Source: Durusdinium trenchii (taxonomy: Eukaryota; Sar; Dinophyceae; Suessiales; Symbiodiniaceae). Taken from it: a stretch of 64,000 bases of DNA. The notes under the pieces were generated by a model. The model worked only from the letters and a program-made list of their open reading frames with translations. It was not told the DNA's origin and searched no databases. The position numbers were made by a program, and so were the translations under genes. The stretch is taken from assembly GCA_963970005.1 (NCBI GenBank), contig CAXAMN010026395.1, positions 314,853-378,852 on the forward strand, read 5' to 3'. This document shows, one piece after another, positions 26,901-38,900 of the stretch (position 1 is the first letter of the stretch; every line of letters begins with the position of its first letter).

Positions 26901-29900
26901 TTTGTGGAGCATTTGATGACCGAGGCGAAGTTGAATTGGACCCGAGACGTGCTGGAGGATGTGCGCATATCCTTAAGCAATGCGCGGAACGGACTAAAGT
27001 CCTGAGAAAATGTGCTCGCGCTGTTCCTAAATAACTTATTTGTGTTTTTATCCTAGACCATCGAAGCAACTAATATATATATATATATGTCTATCTTCGC
27101 TGCCGTTTTTGGGCTCTGTAGCGGCGAGGCATCACAGCGTGGACTGCCTACAGGCGGGTTGGGGCGGGCGCTCTTCGCATTATATATTACATTTTTTTTT
27201 ATCTACTGTATATCTTGTAGGTCTGTCTATATACACACTAATGTATTTGGATATATATTATCTATAGAAAGGGAAGTTCCCACCTGCGTGGTGAGAGCGA
27301 CGACCTGCGCGGTGAGGACGTGTCTCCCACCTGCGCGGTGGGAGCACGTGGGTCTCCCACCTGCGTGATGGGAGCCAAGAGTGAGGTGTCTCCCACCTGC
27401 GCGGTGCGAGCACATGGATCTTCCACCTGCGTGGTGGGAGCCAAGCATCTCTCACCGGCATGGTGAGGGTGACGTGTCTCCCACCTGCGTGGTGGGAGCA
27501 CGTGGGTCTCCCACCTGCGTGGTGGGAGCCAAGCATCTCTCACCTGTGACGCGTCTCCCACCTGCGTGGTGGGAGCGCGTGGGTCTCCCACCTGCGTGGT
27601 GGGAGCCAAGCATCTCTCACCCGCGCGGTGAGAGTGACGTGTCTCCCACCTGCGTGGTGGGAGCACGTGGGTCTCCCACCTGCGTGGTGGGAGCCAAGCA
27701 TCTCTCACCTGCGCGGTGAGAGTGACGCGTCTCCCACCTGCGTGGTGTGAGCGCGTGGGTCTCCCACCTGCGTGGTGGGAGCCTGCGGGGTGAGAGCGAC
27801 GCGTCTCCCACCTGCGTGGTGGGAGCGCGTGGGTCTCCTATACCTGCGTGGTGGGAGCCCAGTCGGCCTACACTCATCGCCTTTCTGCGGGGTGGTGTTG
27901 TTACTTTGTGTATGTCTCGTTGTAAAATAGATTATGCACAGAGATATATCAGCAACTCATATTCGCGGTTTAGAAGTATAGATAATTCGATTCCCTCTCT
28001 CTGCGCAGGTACACCATGGCGCCGCCAGTGTCGTCGGAGTACGACTCGGACGAAGAAGAGGAGGAAGAACAGACGGCTGCGGCCTCGGAGGCCGAAGATG
28101 GAGATCCCCGCACAAGACTCCTTTCCCGAGAGGAAAGTGAGAGGGACAAGGCTGGAAAGCGGGACCGAAAGCGGGACCGAAAGGACAGCCAGAAGCGGGA
28201 CCGAAAGGACCGGAAGGACCGAAAGGATGACCGCGACAGGCGCGAGGGCCGCACTCGCGAGAGGAAGTCTCGCGCGGACCCAAAGGATGACAAGGCCAAG
28301 TCAAGCGAGGAACCTGGGAGAAAGAAGAGGTCGGAGAGGCCGGTGTCGCCGGACAAACCTCCTCCACGTTCCAAGGTGCAGTGCAGCCACTGTGCACAGT
28401 GGATAACATCCCATGCGTCCGGGCGCGCGCAACACGTGCAACGCAATTTCCAGTGCCTATGCTGGCAGGCCTGGAACCGTCTGACCAAGAGTCAGCAACA
28501 ACAGAAAGGGGCATGGGATGCTTGCAAGCGCAAAGCTGCCCGCCAAAAGAAGGAGGTGGAAGACTGGGGGGGAGGAGGAGGTGAAGTCTGTGCGCGAGGC
28601 ATCTTCTACGCAGAAGCGGAACAAGAAGAAGTCCAAGAGACCCAAAAGTGTCAGTCGCGTCAGCTCATCTCCGTCGCCTGCGAGGCCACGGAAAGACCCC
28701 CATCGTCGACCTCCGAGCTCAGACTCTTCGGGAGATGAACGCCAACACGGACGCCGTGATGGACACCGAGATGGGCGCCGTGGACCCATCCACATCACCA
28801 TCAACTGATATGGTGATGTGGGCACGCAGATGCGCTGTGAGAAAAAAAGTGCGTTACAGCGTTCGCTCGTTTCCGGGACCGTCGGACGTCGGCCACTTGT
28901 CGGTCCCCATGGATGGCCAAAGTTAGAAAACGCACGTCGGCCCCGATGTCGGTCCACCTAGGAGAGTAGAGCCTACATAGTTCGATCTCGCTCCGCGCAA
29001 TGTCGGCCCATGTCGGTCAATGTCGGCCGAAGTCGGCCCCTCTTTTTCGAGCTTTTGTTTTTCATGAGTTCTGGCTCACGTGCCCTTACATGTTCTAGGC
29101 TCCCGACGTACTTTTATCTCCGGCCATGGCATCCATTGACGCGGCGGCAGAGCAGGCGCCGCGAGAGGACAGGTCTGGGACAGAAGGTCCTAGCGTCCGA
29201 ACGTGCCGCCTGTGCCACCGCGAGCTGCCTGCTGACACAAAAGGACGAGTCAAGGGAAAGACTTTCCAGTGTCGCTCCTGTTTGACTTTGACCACGTTGC
29301 TCTACCGCAACCAAGGACCCGGTACATTGGATCGTTGGTCAGCTGAGCAAAAGGTCAAATTTTTTCAGCGCTGTGCAGCCTGTGTGGATGAGCGTGTGTC
29401 CTGGGAGACCGTTCGCTCGGTGGTGATCGAGACAGAGACTCATTCGCGGGTGCAGCAGAAAGTTACCCAAGTGACACAGGAATCCTTGCCTCTTGGCGTC
29501 TGGCTTCAGAGGGGCTATACTGAGCAGGCAGTTCTGCAATTTGCGACCGAAAAGGACCCAAAGCTGGGGCAACTGTACGCCGTGCCAGTCCAGGCGGACA
29601 TATGGCGCGAGGTGCAGGAGACGGTCGAGAAGGAAGTCCTGGAGCGCGAAAAGGCCATATCACAGAAATCTTGTGGCAAACGCAAGAAGGGCGACGCAGA
29701 GGCAGAGGCCTTGGATTTGGATGTGGCCGCCGCGCCGAAGGCGTTGCCAGCCCCGAAGAAAGCAGCAAAAGGTGCCCCGGCAGCTGCTCTCACGGGCCAG
29801 ACACCGCGCCAGATGGAAGCCGCTCGTCGCAAGCAAGAGACAAACAACCAGAAGTGCGCTTTGTTTGCTGCGCAACATGTGGGAACCCTGAGCACTTGCG

Positions 29901-32900
29901 TGGCTGCGCTCGAGAAAGCTCACGCCCAAGGGGAGAAGGCAAAGCTTGAGCCAGACCTTTTGCAGCAGGCTGTTGATGCATTGGGGAAGCTCCAGCCTTG
30001 GAAAAAGGCTTGTCAGGACATCGTCCATTTGGCGGAGGCCACCAAGGGCTTAGCCACGCCGCTGGGTCCCCTGGACTTCACCAAAGTAGATGTCAAGGAC
30101 ACTGTCAAAGCTGCCAACCGCGTGGTCAGCGACATTCGCTCGACTATGCGAGCTCTAAAACCTGAGAAACCTGAGAAGGGAGAGCGTAGCAAGAGGTTCA
30201 AGAAGGACAACTGAGGGGGTTTTGCAGCAATATGCAATGTATTGCGAAGAACTATATACACTTGCTGTGGAGTGAAAAACTTTGCGTAAGCACAGAGCTG
30301 CGTTTGCTGAGCTTTTTTCTTTTCTATCCTCTCTGTAGCAATCTTTCGGCTCTTTAGTTTTTTGGCATCGGGTTCTGGGCTATATATATATGATGTCGCG
30401 TCTCCCCCATGCACCCCTATCCGAAAAGAAACGCAAGGCGCCAGGAATGGCTCCGGGAGTCCACGGTGCGCTTGTTTCGAACAAGCGAGTGCACTTGTGG
30501 GGTCCGCGCTTTGTGGATATCGGCGTCCACCACAACCTGAAAACCATGTTTGCCGACATGGCTCCGATTCAGGTGGACGATTCGGACGACGACTGCGTTG
30601 CACCGCCGCAGGCCACCTGTCACACAACTATATGTGTGGAAGCTGCGCTGGCGCAGGAGACCGTGGACATCTTAGATCCGTTGGAACAGGAGTTGCAGAG
30701 CCGCATGCGCCAGGATGGCCAACTGGCTTCGAGCATCATCCACATGTCAAAGGCTCTCGATGTCGTCCGTCGGATGCTAGACCCTGCTAAGGAATGTCTT
30801 TCTCAGACGGACCCGACAGACGCGCTCAGATTTGACTCCAGCGATGTAGCCCGTGTACACGACATGGTAATTAACTTGTTTTGCAATCTTCGACGCTTGT
30901 GATCAGCAGGCAAAAAAAGCGACTCCCAAAAGGTTCTGATCTATATATATCACACATATATATGTTTTGGCTCAAGGTTGTTTCAGACACATGCCGAAAC
31001 GAAAACGGTGCGATGACACTCGGGCAGCTATCCAAGCTTGCTTGGAAAATACACTTGCGAGCCAAAGAGACGCTGTGTACATTTGGAACGCGGCTGTGAG
31101 GTCAACGGCTAGGGAATGCATAACCCGCCGAACCACTGCTGACGTGGAAGCATCTCGGCTAAGTCCAGCAGCGGACTGCTATATGCGTGTGCCCATGCGA
31201 TCCAGCGATGCATCTTCAGACAAAACGCATATAGTCTGGATCGGCGATCTTCCCAAGCTCCTACAGTGGCTCGCGTCCAATAGTCGGGCGTGGCGCCAAC
31301 ACTTGATAGCGATGTTGCGGGAGAAGCCGGAAATCAGATTAGTGTTCTACTCCGACGAAGTGACCGGCGGGAACATCTTAGCTCCCGAGAAAAAGAAAAA
31401 GGCAGTTTTGGTGTATATCTGCCTGCGGGGCAGCCTCTACCACAGAGAGGCATGCTGGATCACCGCTGCATGTGTCCAACATCTCATGTTGGACAAAATC
31501 AGAGGTGGATTCACGGCCGTTATGCGCGAAATTGTTAGTCGCATACATCGCGACGATCTGCTGACAGAGGGCTTTGAGTTGGAACTCGCTGGCGAACGCT
31601 TCAGAGTGAGGCTGTTGTCTCCAAGCCTGATGATTTCGGACCACGAGGTACAGCGGGCAACCTTTGGCATCAAGGGATCAGCAGGCCTGCTTCCGTGCAT
31701 CAACTGTTGCAATGTTGTGAGTAAGCACGCTACTTCGATCCCCCCTGGTTTTGTCACCATCGCTGAATCTGATCTCCGGCGATTCGTGTGTCGAACAAAC
31801 GAAGCGTACTATGAGGCGGCCGCTGCCATTCAGGCCGAACGCACGACATCCAGAAGATCTGTGCTGGAGAAGGCTTACGGTCTGAGATGGGCTCAGGATG
31901 GCCTTATGTTTTGCGAAGAGACTCGAAAGCATCTTCCCCCACAAGGGAGTTGCACGGACACTCTTCATGATTATTTCTGCAACGGGGTGGCTAGCTGGGA
32001 ATGCGGCGCTATCTTGGAGCGCCTCCAAGAACGCGGACTCTCAGTGGCCGCCCTCCTTGACACCGCGGTTGCCAGTCAGTGGCATCGGGAGGGAGAAGGA
32101 CGAAGCTTCAGATCCAACACTTTGGGTAGAATGCTTGGAGAGAAGTATTTCGACAAGGGGGGCTTCCGCGGCTCCGGCAGCGACTGTTGTTTCTTAGTTC
32201 CCCTTCTGAATTACTATATGTGTTTGGTGGCATCCAGAACACATTCCCCGGACCCAAAGTTCCAATGCTCAAATGCGCTGGTTCGCGTCTGCAGAGAGTT
32301 GTGGAGACTGCAGTATAATCACCTCACACCTTTCAGTGACCACTCTGAAGTCCTTCCTTTAGCCTTACTGCAGCAAGAGCACCAGGAACAAGTGCTCCGC
32401 GCCTATGATTTGGACTTTGTGAAGCCAAAGCATCACCACCGTCTTCATATACCGAAGGCGTGCATGCTTTTGGGCCGCTTGCCCAATTGTTGCGCGCAAG
32501 AAAAAAAGCACAGACACCTGAAGACGGGTGGCCTGCTTGACCGGACACACATGCAGTCACATGCAGGTCAACCGCTTCGATGCATGGCAACAAGCATTGC
32601 TTCCCCGCTTGCTGCAATTGTCTGCTGTACCAACGCATTGCTTCGAGCCGTGTGAACTGCGTGAGCCTGCGCGGCCCACCGATTACAAAACCAAGAGGGA
32701 CCTGGGGGACGACTCTCTGCGAGAGAGTCTCATTGCCGATATAGGGCGAAGAAAGGTTGAAGTGGGCGATGTTCTGGTGTGGTCGGAGGAAGCGGGGCAT
32801 GTAAAGCGTATCGTACAAGGCGATACGGCGAGGCTGCGGTTCCAGCTGATGCGCCTCCGGCATTTGTCACATGAGCCCTGGGGTAGCCGTTGGGAACTTT

Positions 32901-35900
32901 CGGACGAACTCCGTTGGTACGCACCACAGCCACGAAGTAGCTATAAAATAGCCATGTGGTGGCGCGTCGATGAAGACACTCGACAGATGTGGTGTTTGCT
33001 GTAGAAAAAGACTCCGCGCGCAGGCATTTTTGGATCGTCTAATAACCTAGATTTCCAGAAGCGGTCGGCTACTTAATTCCTACTTAGGTTCTACTTATAA
33101 GTTAGAGGTAAGTAGAAAATAAGTTTACGGGCTATGTTACATATATGTTACCCTAAGTTACTTACAAGTTCCGACAAGTACAGGCGTGACATTCAGTTTG
33201 ACTTGGGGTTGGATGCGATTGGGTAGCCAGCTGCTAGATTCTGCTAGATTTCTGGTGGATGAAGCCTATGAAACCTGTACACACTGGGCTGCTGCAGTAT
33301 CATCAGGGTGTCTTCTAGAGTAGTTCATGTGAATACCATTTCTCTTGGTATCCTAGGTCGCAGACTTTGCTGGATGGGTTCACGAAGGAATTGGAAGCCC
33401 GGAAAGCCGATGTCTCCAAGGCCAAAGCCGATTTGGAAGCTGTCTACGCCCAAACTCTGGGGCAAACCTGACAAGGATGTGATTGCCCAGCCGGAGTTGT
33501 TACAGCGAATCAACAATTTTCTTGCAGCAGTGGATGCCGCCTTCACCAGCCTAAATGGGACCATCAAGAGTGTCAAAACATCTGTAGATTCTTAGCTGGT
33601 CTAAAGTGCATGGGCATTCACCTATTGTTCAGGGAGTGGTTGGTGTTTTTCTTGAGTGGTGGAACTGACATGTACCATGCTTGCCCCGTCGTGCGGAATC
33701 AGGAACCCAAGAAAGAGCCCAAGGCCAAGGCTAAGGCGAAAGCCTTGCCACAGCAGCCAGAAGCTAAACAGTGAGGGAACCAGTTTGGGAGGGGCCTTAG
33801 ACTGTGAGAGGTACTTCTTCCCCTCAACAAATGCAACATGCACCCTTTTAGATTTGCATACTTGGATGGTGGATGGTACCTCGTGCACATGGCTCCATTC
33901 CCAGAAATTTTGTTCCGTTGATTTTGGGGGCTCCCAACGCAATGTCCACAAGTTCAGAGACAACCCACCAGTCAGCTTTCTAGTAGAATCCATCAATTTG
34001 TTTTAGTGGAGCCTTGCTCTATTTTGTGCCACGCAGCAATGTTGCTGCAACAATCTACGCCTGAAAAGCTTAGTCAAAGCTGGAGGGTCATCTCCATGGC
34101 CAAGGTGCTTATTTACCCACAGGATATGCTTGAAAATCTCTTGTTGTTCTGACCATGCAGTACTTGTTTTGCACAGCTGCCATTGATGCCACTCTTCTTC
34201 AGTATGGCTACCTGTGGGTGGTTCTGATAGCTTGGGTGGGACAAATGCGGTGTAACACCCGGTACCCTTAAGCATAACAGTACTGATACACTGAAGTCTG
34301 TATGTTGTTTTGAAAAACTGTGAAGTTCTGCATTTGTCCATGGGACGAATAGGTGACAAACGCCTATATATGCTTGGCCGGATGAACCTATAGTATGCTT
34401 TGGAGTGGAGGCCCATCTCAGCTTGCAAGCAGAAAAAGAACCACGGAGCCGACTGGGAGATATGTTCCCCACACTTCACTGCCGCTTGGGCCCACGCAGG
34501 TCGATTGTGGGCTGGCAGCCAAACAAGCCCGCTTTCCAGCTTTGTCCTGGCAGAGAGTGGCACTGGTGCAGAGACTTGGCAAGTAAGCATAAAGGGTCTG
34601 GTCTGGGATTGATTCACCCAGCTTCTAATTCAGGATTCCTACAGCAAGGCCCACCAGCTCATGTCCTATGTCCGCAAGGAGTGGATCCTTCAAAGGGACT
34701 CACAGGTTTCAGTACTTGATAAATTAAGTTTGAGTAGGTAATGGCAGTTCATTCTGGAAAGGATAGCCACCCACCTTGGGAAGGAGTTTGCGTAGGGGTT
34801 CACTCTTTAAACTTCAGTGAAATAACTCCTGAACCTTGGAAAGGAGTTTGAATTCCAGGGCTATCGAATGCGGGGGCCAGCAGCTTCACTGCAGAAAGCT
34901 GGAGCTTCTGGACGTTTTCAAAACAATGTCCGGCGTGACTGGTTCCGACAGATGTCGGCCATGAAGTATGACCATCGAGTGGCTAGCTAGCAATTGAAGA
35001 GGTGTTCCTATGTCCATGTCCAGGCTGACGCCAAGTGGTTTTAAGCCTACAAGGGTGCTAACACACTGTTTTTCCTTATTTAGTTCTCATGACTTCCCAG
35101 GTTCCCCTGAGTTTGGTGGATGTTCCACTCTGGGAATTTGGTGAAGATGGGTGGGAAGAAATCTCGCAGCATCTCGCTGGAATTTAAAGAAACCTGTTTG
35201 CTGCGTTGCCTTCCCACTTTTTTGTTGTAAAACATGCACAGTACAGTACATGTGGGTGGGTTTTGGGCAAACCGGTTTGGTAAGGCCTATGCCATATATC
35301 CTGCCTGAAGACCTGCTTCCGTGGCTGGTTTCTCGCGAGCTTTTCCCGGCCATTCCTGCCCGGAAGATCCGCAGGTACTGGCGGCACTTGGAGTTTGTTG
35401 GCTCGGAGCTAGCTAGTGTTTCTCCAAATGCTGACCACCACCCGATTTGGATCTGGGGGGATGCAGCCGCCTATTCGAAGGAGCAGAATGTCATTGTCCT
35501 TTGTTTGGGGTCCGTATTGGATGATGAGACCAACTCTGTAAAGGCTTGCTTTCCCCTTGCCCTGTGCAGAGAAGAATCTTGTTGCAAATCAGTACAGTGT
35601 AGTCTTTTGTTGGTGGTTCTCTTCTGAGTTTACGCAGGGGGTTTTATAGTTCGATCTATAGGAAACCATTTCTGTCTGTATACATGCATCCCATAAGGAG
35701 AAAAGCTGTGGATTCGAAACGCTTCGAGCATACCTGGAACCTGTGCCTTAGCTCAGGGTCTTTGGGTTCAACCAGTTTTTTCTCGGACATCGATACGTAC
35801 ACAGCCAACTGGATTGGAAGGCACTGCATGCAATCGAATTATCGGATGTCTATCGTTGATCTTATCCGTTTGCCTCGATTGGCCAAGGTGGCCAAAAGCC

Positions 35901-38900
35901 TAGCAAAGCTTTATACCACTTCGAAGTATGCCCTCACCGAGATCCGTGGTGATTGGAAGTTTCAAAAGGCAACGGCTTTTTGTTGGGCCAAAATTGTATC
36001 AACTTTCTGGTGATCCACTGGTTGGGGCATTGTGCAACCCATTTGTGTTGAACATTTCTGGGAAGCTTGAAAACATGTTACCTCCTGTGTGTTCATTTTG
36101 CAAAGGAGTGGCTGAACCTCGAATTTTTACCAGTGCAACCAGATCTGCCATGAATGCAGGGCGCACAAGACAACCTATATGCAACCAACCTTGCAACATG
36201 TTGGAGCCGCCCGCTATACAGACCATGAGTTCTTTTCTGAATGCCTCAAACCTGGCCATCGGTGTACTTCAGCTTGCGCGTACAAATTTTTATTTTGGCA
36301 AGGTTACTTCCCTACCCATTTCAACTAATAAGCATATATTATTCTCCTTCAGGTCCACTGCTGACCTTGCCCTACTTTCGGCGATCAATGATCCGTTGGT
36401 GTGCAATGCATGTGGTACACCTTGGATGCGATTTGTGGATCTTGGGCAGTACCTTCCGTATGCTGTTGTCCGGCTTTGATGTTTGGGGCCCGGGGTCTGA
36501 CGATGAAAGGCTTCTGACTGCCTGGCTGGAGTTCAAAGCTTGGTGTCGACGCCACAAGTGGCAGCTCTTTAGTTGCAAATGTGTTTTAATTAGGTTTGGC
36601 GTGCATGGTCACGAGACTGGGCCTGTAGTTGTAACCAGGGCAGTTTGATTACCTTGCCTGCCAGTCTGCTGTCATTTCCTCTGAAAGGCATTCGATGGGG
36701 AAGTTCAGTACAAAGAGCTTGAGGAGCCGCCAGCATCCATATCCGGAGCTCCAGTCAAAGGCTTGGAATGTGCCTGCTGTTTTTCAGCAATGTTTTGGCG
36801 AATCGGAAATTTTGGAATTCATTTTCTAGATTTGGTTTGATTTCTTGTCAGCTTGGTTTTGATGGGAAGTTAGTTTTGTCTACTGGCAGTTTGATTCATT
36901 GCCTGAGGCTCGGGTGTGCCTTGCATGGATGGCCTCTGTCGTTGAGGAGCTCCACCTGAGTGACCGCTATGCTGGACACGCTGGCCTTGCTGATCTTCGA
37001 GAGTGTGTGTGCCTTGTTTGCATGGTTGCTGCTGCCCTGTTATACCCTTTTCGGGATGGGATGATGACTGTGGGGATGATGGTGATGTGATTAATACTTG
37101 CTTTTGTGTGTGGGCAATGTGTAGGCAGGTCTATGCTCCTGCAAGAGTGTCCCGCAAGACTGTTCCATGAGTGTCGCACAAGAGTGTCTTACAAGATCCC
37201 ACAAGAGTGTCTTACAAGAGTGTCCACAAGAGTGTCCTACAAGAGTGTCCCACAAGAGTGTCTTACAAGAGTGTCCCACAAGAGTGTCCTACAAGAGTGT
37301 CCCACAAGAGTGTCTTACAAGAGTGTCCCACAAGAGTGTCCTACAAGAGTGTCCCACAAGAGTGTCTACAAGAGTGTCTACAAGAGTGTCCTACAAGAGT
37401 GTCCCACAAGAGTCCCCCACAAGAGTGTCTCTCAAGAGTGTCCTACAAGAGTGTTCACACCTCTGATGTGGCCATGATATCCACAATCACTTTGCTGATT
37501 CCTGGACTGTCGAGATTCTTTTCTTCATATAATAGTCTCTCTCTGGTCTTGTTCTTCAGAGTGAGATGAAGAAGATCCCACCTGTTTCCTGTTCATCTTG
37601 TCCATGAACTGGACCTTCAGCACTTGAGCCTTGGCTGTCTCAAAAGTCAATGGCTCATAGACACTTTAAAGTGCCTGCGCAGGACAAAATATCTTGAATG
37701 GTCTTCTCCTTGTTGACTTCATGTGTTGGCTTGGGTAGAGTGCCTTACGCAAGTCCCAGAAGGCCCGTCCATGTAGGTCGACATATACTTTGACCTTTCA
37801 GCCACTGGCTGCCTTGAAGTGTTCAACGCCCATCGCACACACGCGATCAATGCATCTTGAACAGTAGTGGCTGCCATCAACCGGTGGAGCCCTTGTGATG
37901 CATGGTCTGATATGCAGGACCGATCAAAGCCTGCATCGATGTACAGCATGTCTGCGATTCATGCGATATCCCGTGTTTTGCCAGATCCACGAGGGTGGTC
38001 TCATAGCAAGGGACTTGCTGTTCTTCGCATAATTGAGCGCAGTCGCAGATGACGTCATCGTACTCGTGCTTGAGCGTTGTCATGGGCCTTGAAGGGCGTC
38101 ATTCAATTTGGATCCATCTTCTGCTGGAAGGATGGCCGCACAGGCTTATACTCATCTGAGAAGATCCGATCTGGCAAGCTTGTTGCCTCTCAAAAATGCC
38201 TCCTCATTGAGGCCTCTAATGAAGCTTAAGTCCAACACCGGTCCCCCGACCCCAGCCATCCACGTCCGCAGGCCTAACACCTGTGCCTCATCTCATCCCT
38301 TAAAAAGCTTTGCTCGAGGTGCTCCATGGCAGCATTCCATCAGACCTTGGAAGATGAGGGCCGCTACTTGTCACTGGAAACGGTGAGGCTCTTGCAGAGC
38401 CAGCTGGTGGCTGGGTTTGTCATGCTGTGCAACATTTTATTTCAGTGGGCTGGGGAGATATGGGTGGGTCAAAATTAATCCCACCTTAAGTGTATGCATA
38501 TGCCAAATCCGAACTGTGGACATGGCTTCGAGGACAGGTGCACCACGGCATATGTGAAGTTGGCTGTGGCAGCAGTGCAGCAGCAGCTGTTGCTCTGGCC
38601 AGCAAGGCCAAAATGGCATGCCACTAGTACATGCTTAGCTATCACTCCCTATCGCTCCAAATACCTCTTCATCGACTCCATCGACCCTCCAAACCTACCC
38701 GAAACATTCTCGGAAGGTATTTGGGCCGCTAGGGCGTTTATTTTGGTCCTGAGCTAATGATCCCCTCAATTCCACATGGGGCGCCATACATGCATGTGTT
38801 CTAGAACTGGTGTGCCCTGCATGTTCGGGCTGAGGGGCTTCATGAGATGCAAAGACAACAGGCTGTGGACCGTTCCATTGGCTGAGATGCAAGGTGTCTT

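Larger units (their letters stand above)
24664..33196 (+). mobile_element. complete 8.5-kb DNA transposon with TIRs and six ORFs (new family candidate)
   Basis: The ends are imperfect inverted repeats of 35/36 bp (24664-24698 and 33161-33196; about 29 matching positions and one gap), both starting CTGAATGTC. Matching stops exactly at these bases. Flanks give at most a 2-bp TT duplication. Inside are TAAGTT-rich subterminal repeats, six plus-strand open frames without evident introns, a hairpin array at 27278-27860 and a GTCGG array at 28881-29036. The last ORF looks like a DDE-type transposase of a dinoflagellate group. CACTA/EnSpm is the nearest class by subterminal repeats, but the termini are not CACTA, so class is open. 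It sits in an intron of the nested gene, itself inside a BiP intron. Confidence 0.8.

Noticed and set aside
27227..27877. Long frames on both strands across the hairpin array, and a CRISPR-like look
   Set aside because: The units are imperfect palindromes with 5-10-bp spacers of the same origin, not constant repeats with unique spacers. The organism is a eukaryote. The frames are repeat shadows.
30967..30990. TTG start for the transposase-like ORF
   Set aside because: The frame has no ATG before 30991, and the region is the spliced-leader-like motif; ATG 30991 is the reasonable start.
24664..33196. The ORF cluster interpreted as an integrated virus
   Set aside because: No capsid, packaging ATPase, polymerase or protease motif is visible, while short inverted ends, subterminal repeats and a transposase-like ORF fit a DNA transposon.
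37091..37569. Overlapping 60-130-residue frames rich in [12 protein letters not shown]
   Set aside because: They come from the ACAAGAGTGTC tandem array, which is open in three frames.
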